A stretch of 64,000 nucleotides of DNA from Lithospermum erythrorhizon. Taxonomy: Eukaryota > Streptophyta > Magnoliopsida > Boraginales > Boraginaceae. This document shows positions 63,693 through 64,000 of the stretch, piece by piece (position 1 is the stretch's first letter; every line of letters begins with the position of its first letter). The position numbers were made by a program, and so were the translations under genes. The stretch covers positions 89,282-153,281 of the forward strand of contig JADFUC010001606.1 in the NCBI GenBank assembly GCA_019722365.1. Reading direction: 5' to 3'. The notes below the pieces were generated by a model. The model was not told the origin of the DNA and made no database searches. It was given only the letters and a program-made list of their open reading frames with translations.

Positions 63693-64000
63693 TGCTCCTC
63701 CAGTGCATTCAGCATTTAACTACGGTGGAAAAATAGAAAAGAAAAGTTTGGGAGAAATTTTCCTAAAAGGTAGAAAATTTGCGAAGAAAGCAACGAAGGT
63801 CCACAGATCTTCTCATAATTTATATATGTAATAACTCTTTTCCTTACCAATACATGCTGATAGTATGGCAAGTTTCTCGGTGGAGCATTTCGAGTGAAAT
63901 TAAAAATTTCAAGTTGAGTAGCAGAGAGACCAACAAATCGGCCATCGCGTATATTTCGCTCACAAGGAGCAATACGTAACTGAACGAAGCACAATTTGAG

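Overview
This is nuclear DNA from a flowering plant: AT-rich, gene-poor, split genes with GT-AG introns, LTR retrotransposons of both Copia and Gypsy type, Stowaway-like MITEs carrying the plant 'TACTCCCTCCGT' terminus, and tRNA-derived SINEs. A eudicot is likely; I cannot place it to family. No bacterial, viral or organellar segment, CRISPR array or functional tRNA/rRNA gene was seen.

Only two host genes are convincing, both on the minus strand. (1) 25824-19805 is a four-exon gene for a 464-residue plant-specific protein of the DUF4378 type; all three introns join in phase. (2) 50464-44045 is an eleven-exon gene for a 568-residue plant UBX-domain protein (PUX8/PUX13 type: UBA-like N-terminus, two ubiquitin-interacting motifs, C-terminal UBX), presumably a CDC48/p97 adaptor. 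Its first exon carries an apparent frame change that is undone at the next splice junction, so the frame stays open while part of the UBA-like domain is replaced.

The rest is layered, decayed transposons. 1-3340: Copia integrase-RT-RNase H plus a probable 3' LTR (+). 4000-6100: Gypsy protease/RT remnant (+). 6285-10545: a second Copia (-) with primer-binding site and 5' LTR. 12-15.8 kb: low-identity repetitive DNA with tandem repeats. 15.96-18.76 kb: an array of ~76-bp hairpin-rich repeats split by a ~2.25-kb insertion. 29.0-41.2 kb: a reconstructible nest in which a ~7.7-kb LTR element with 0.95-kb LTRs and no recognisable coding capacity is inserted, with a 5-bp target duplication, inside the left LTR of another element; that outer element has LTRs of 1.65-1.9 kb, an interior of only ~0.9 kb, and an array related to the 16-18 kb one. 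41-43.6 kb: SINE and MITE copies. 52-56.4 kb: foldback and terminal-inverted-repeat elements. 56.6-64 kb: a decayed Gypsy element with gag, protease, RT, RNase H and integrase traces in order (+).

All exon boundaries and homologies were read by eye; family names come from remembered protein motifs and not from a search. I found no clear candidate for a new multi-gene system. The most unusual items are the short-interior LTR element with its hairpin arrays and the compensated frame change in the UBX gene.
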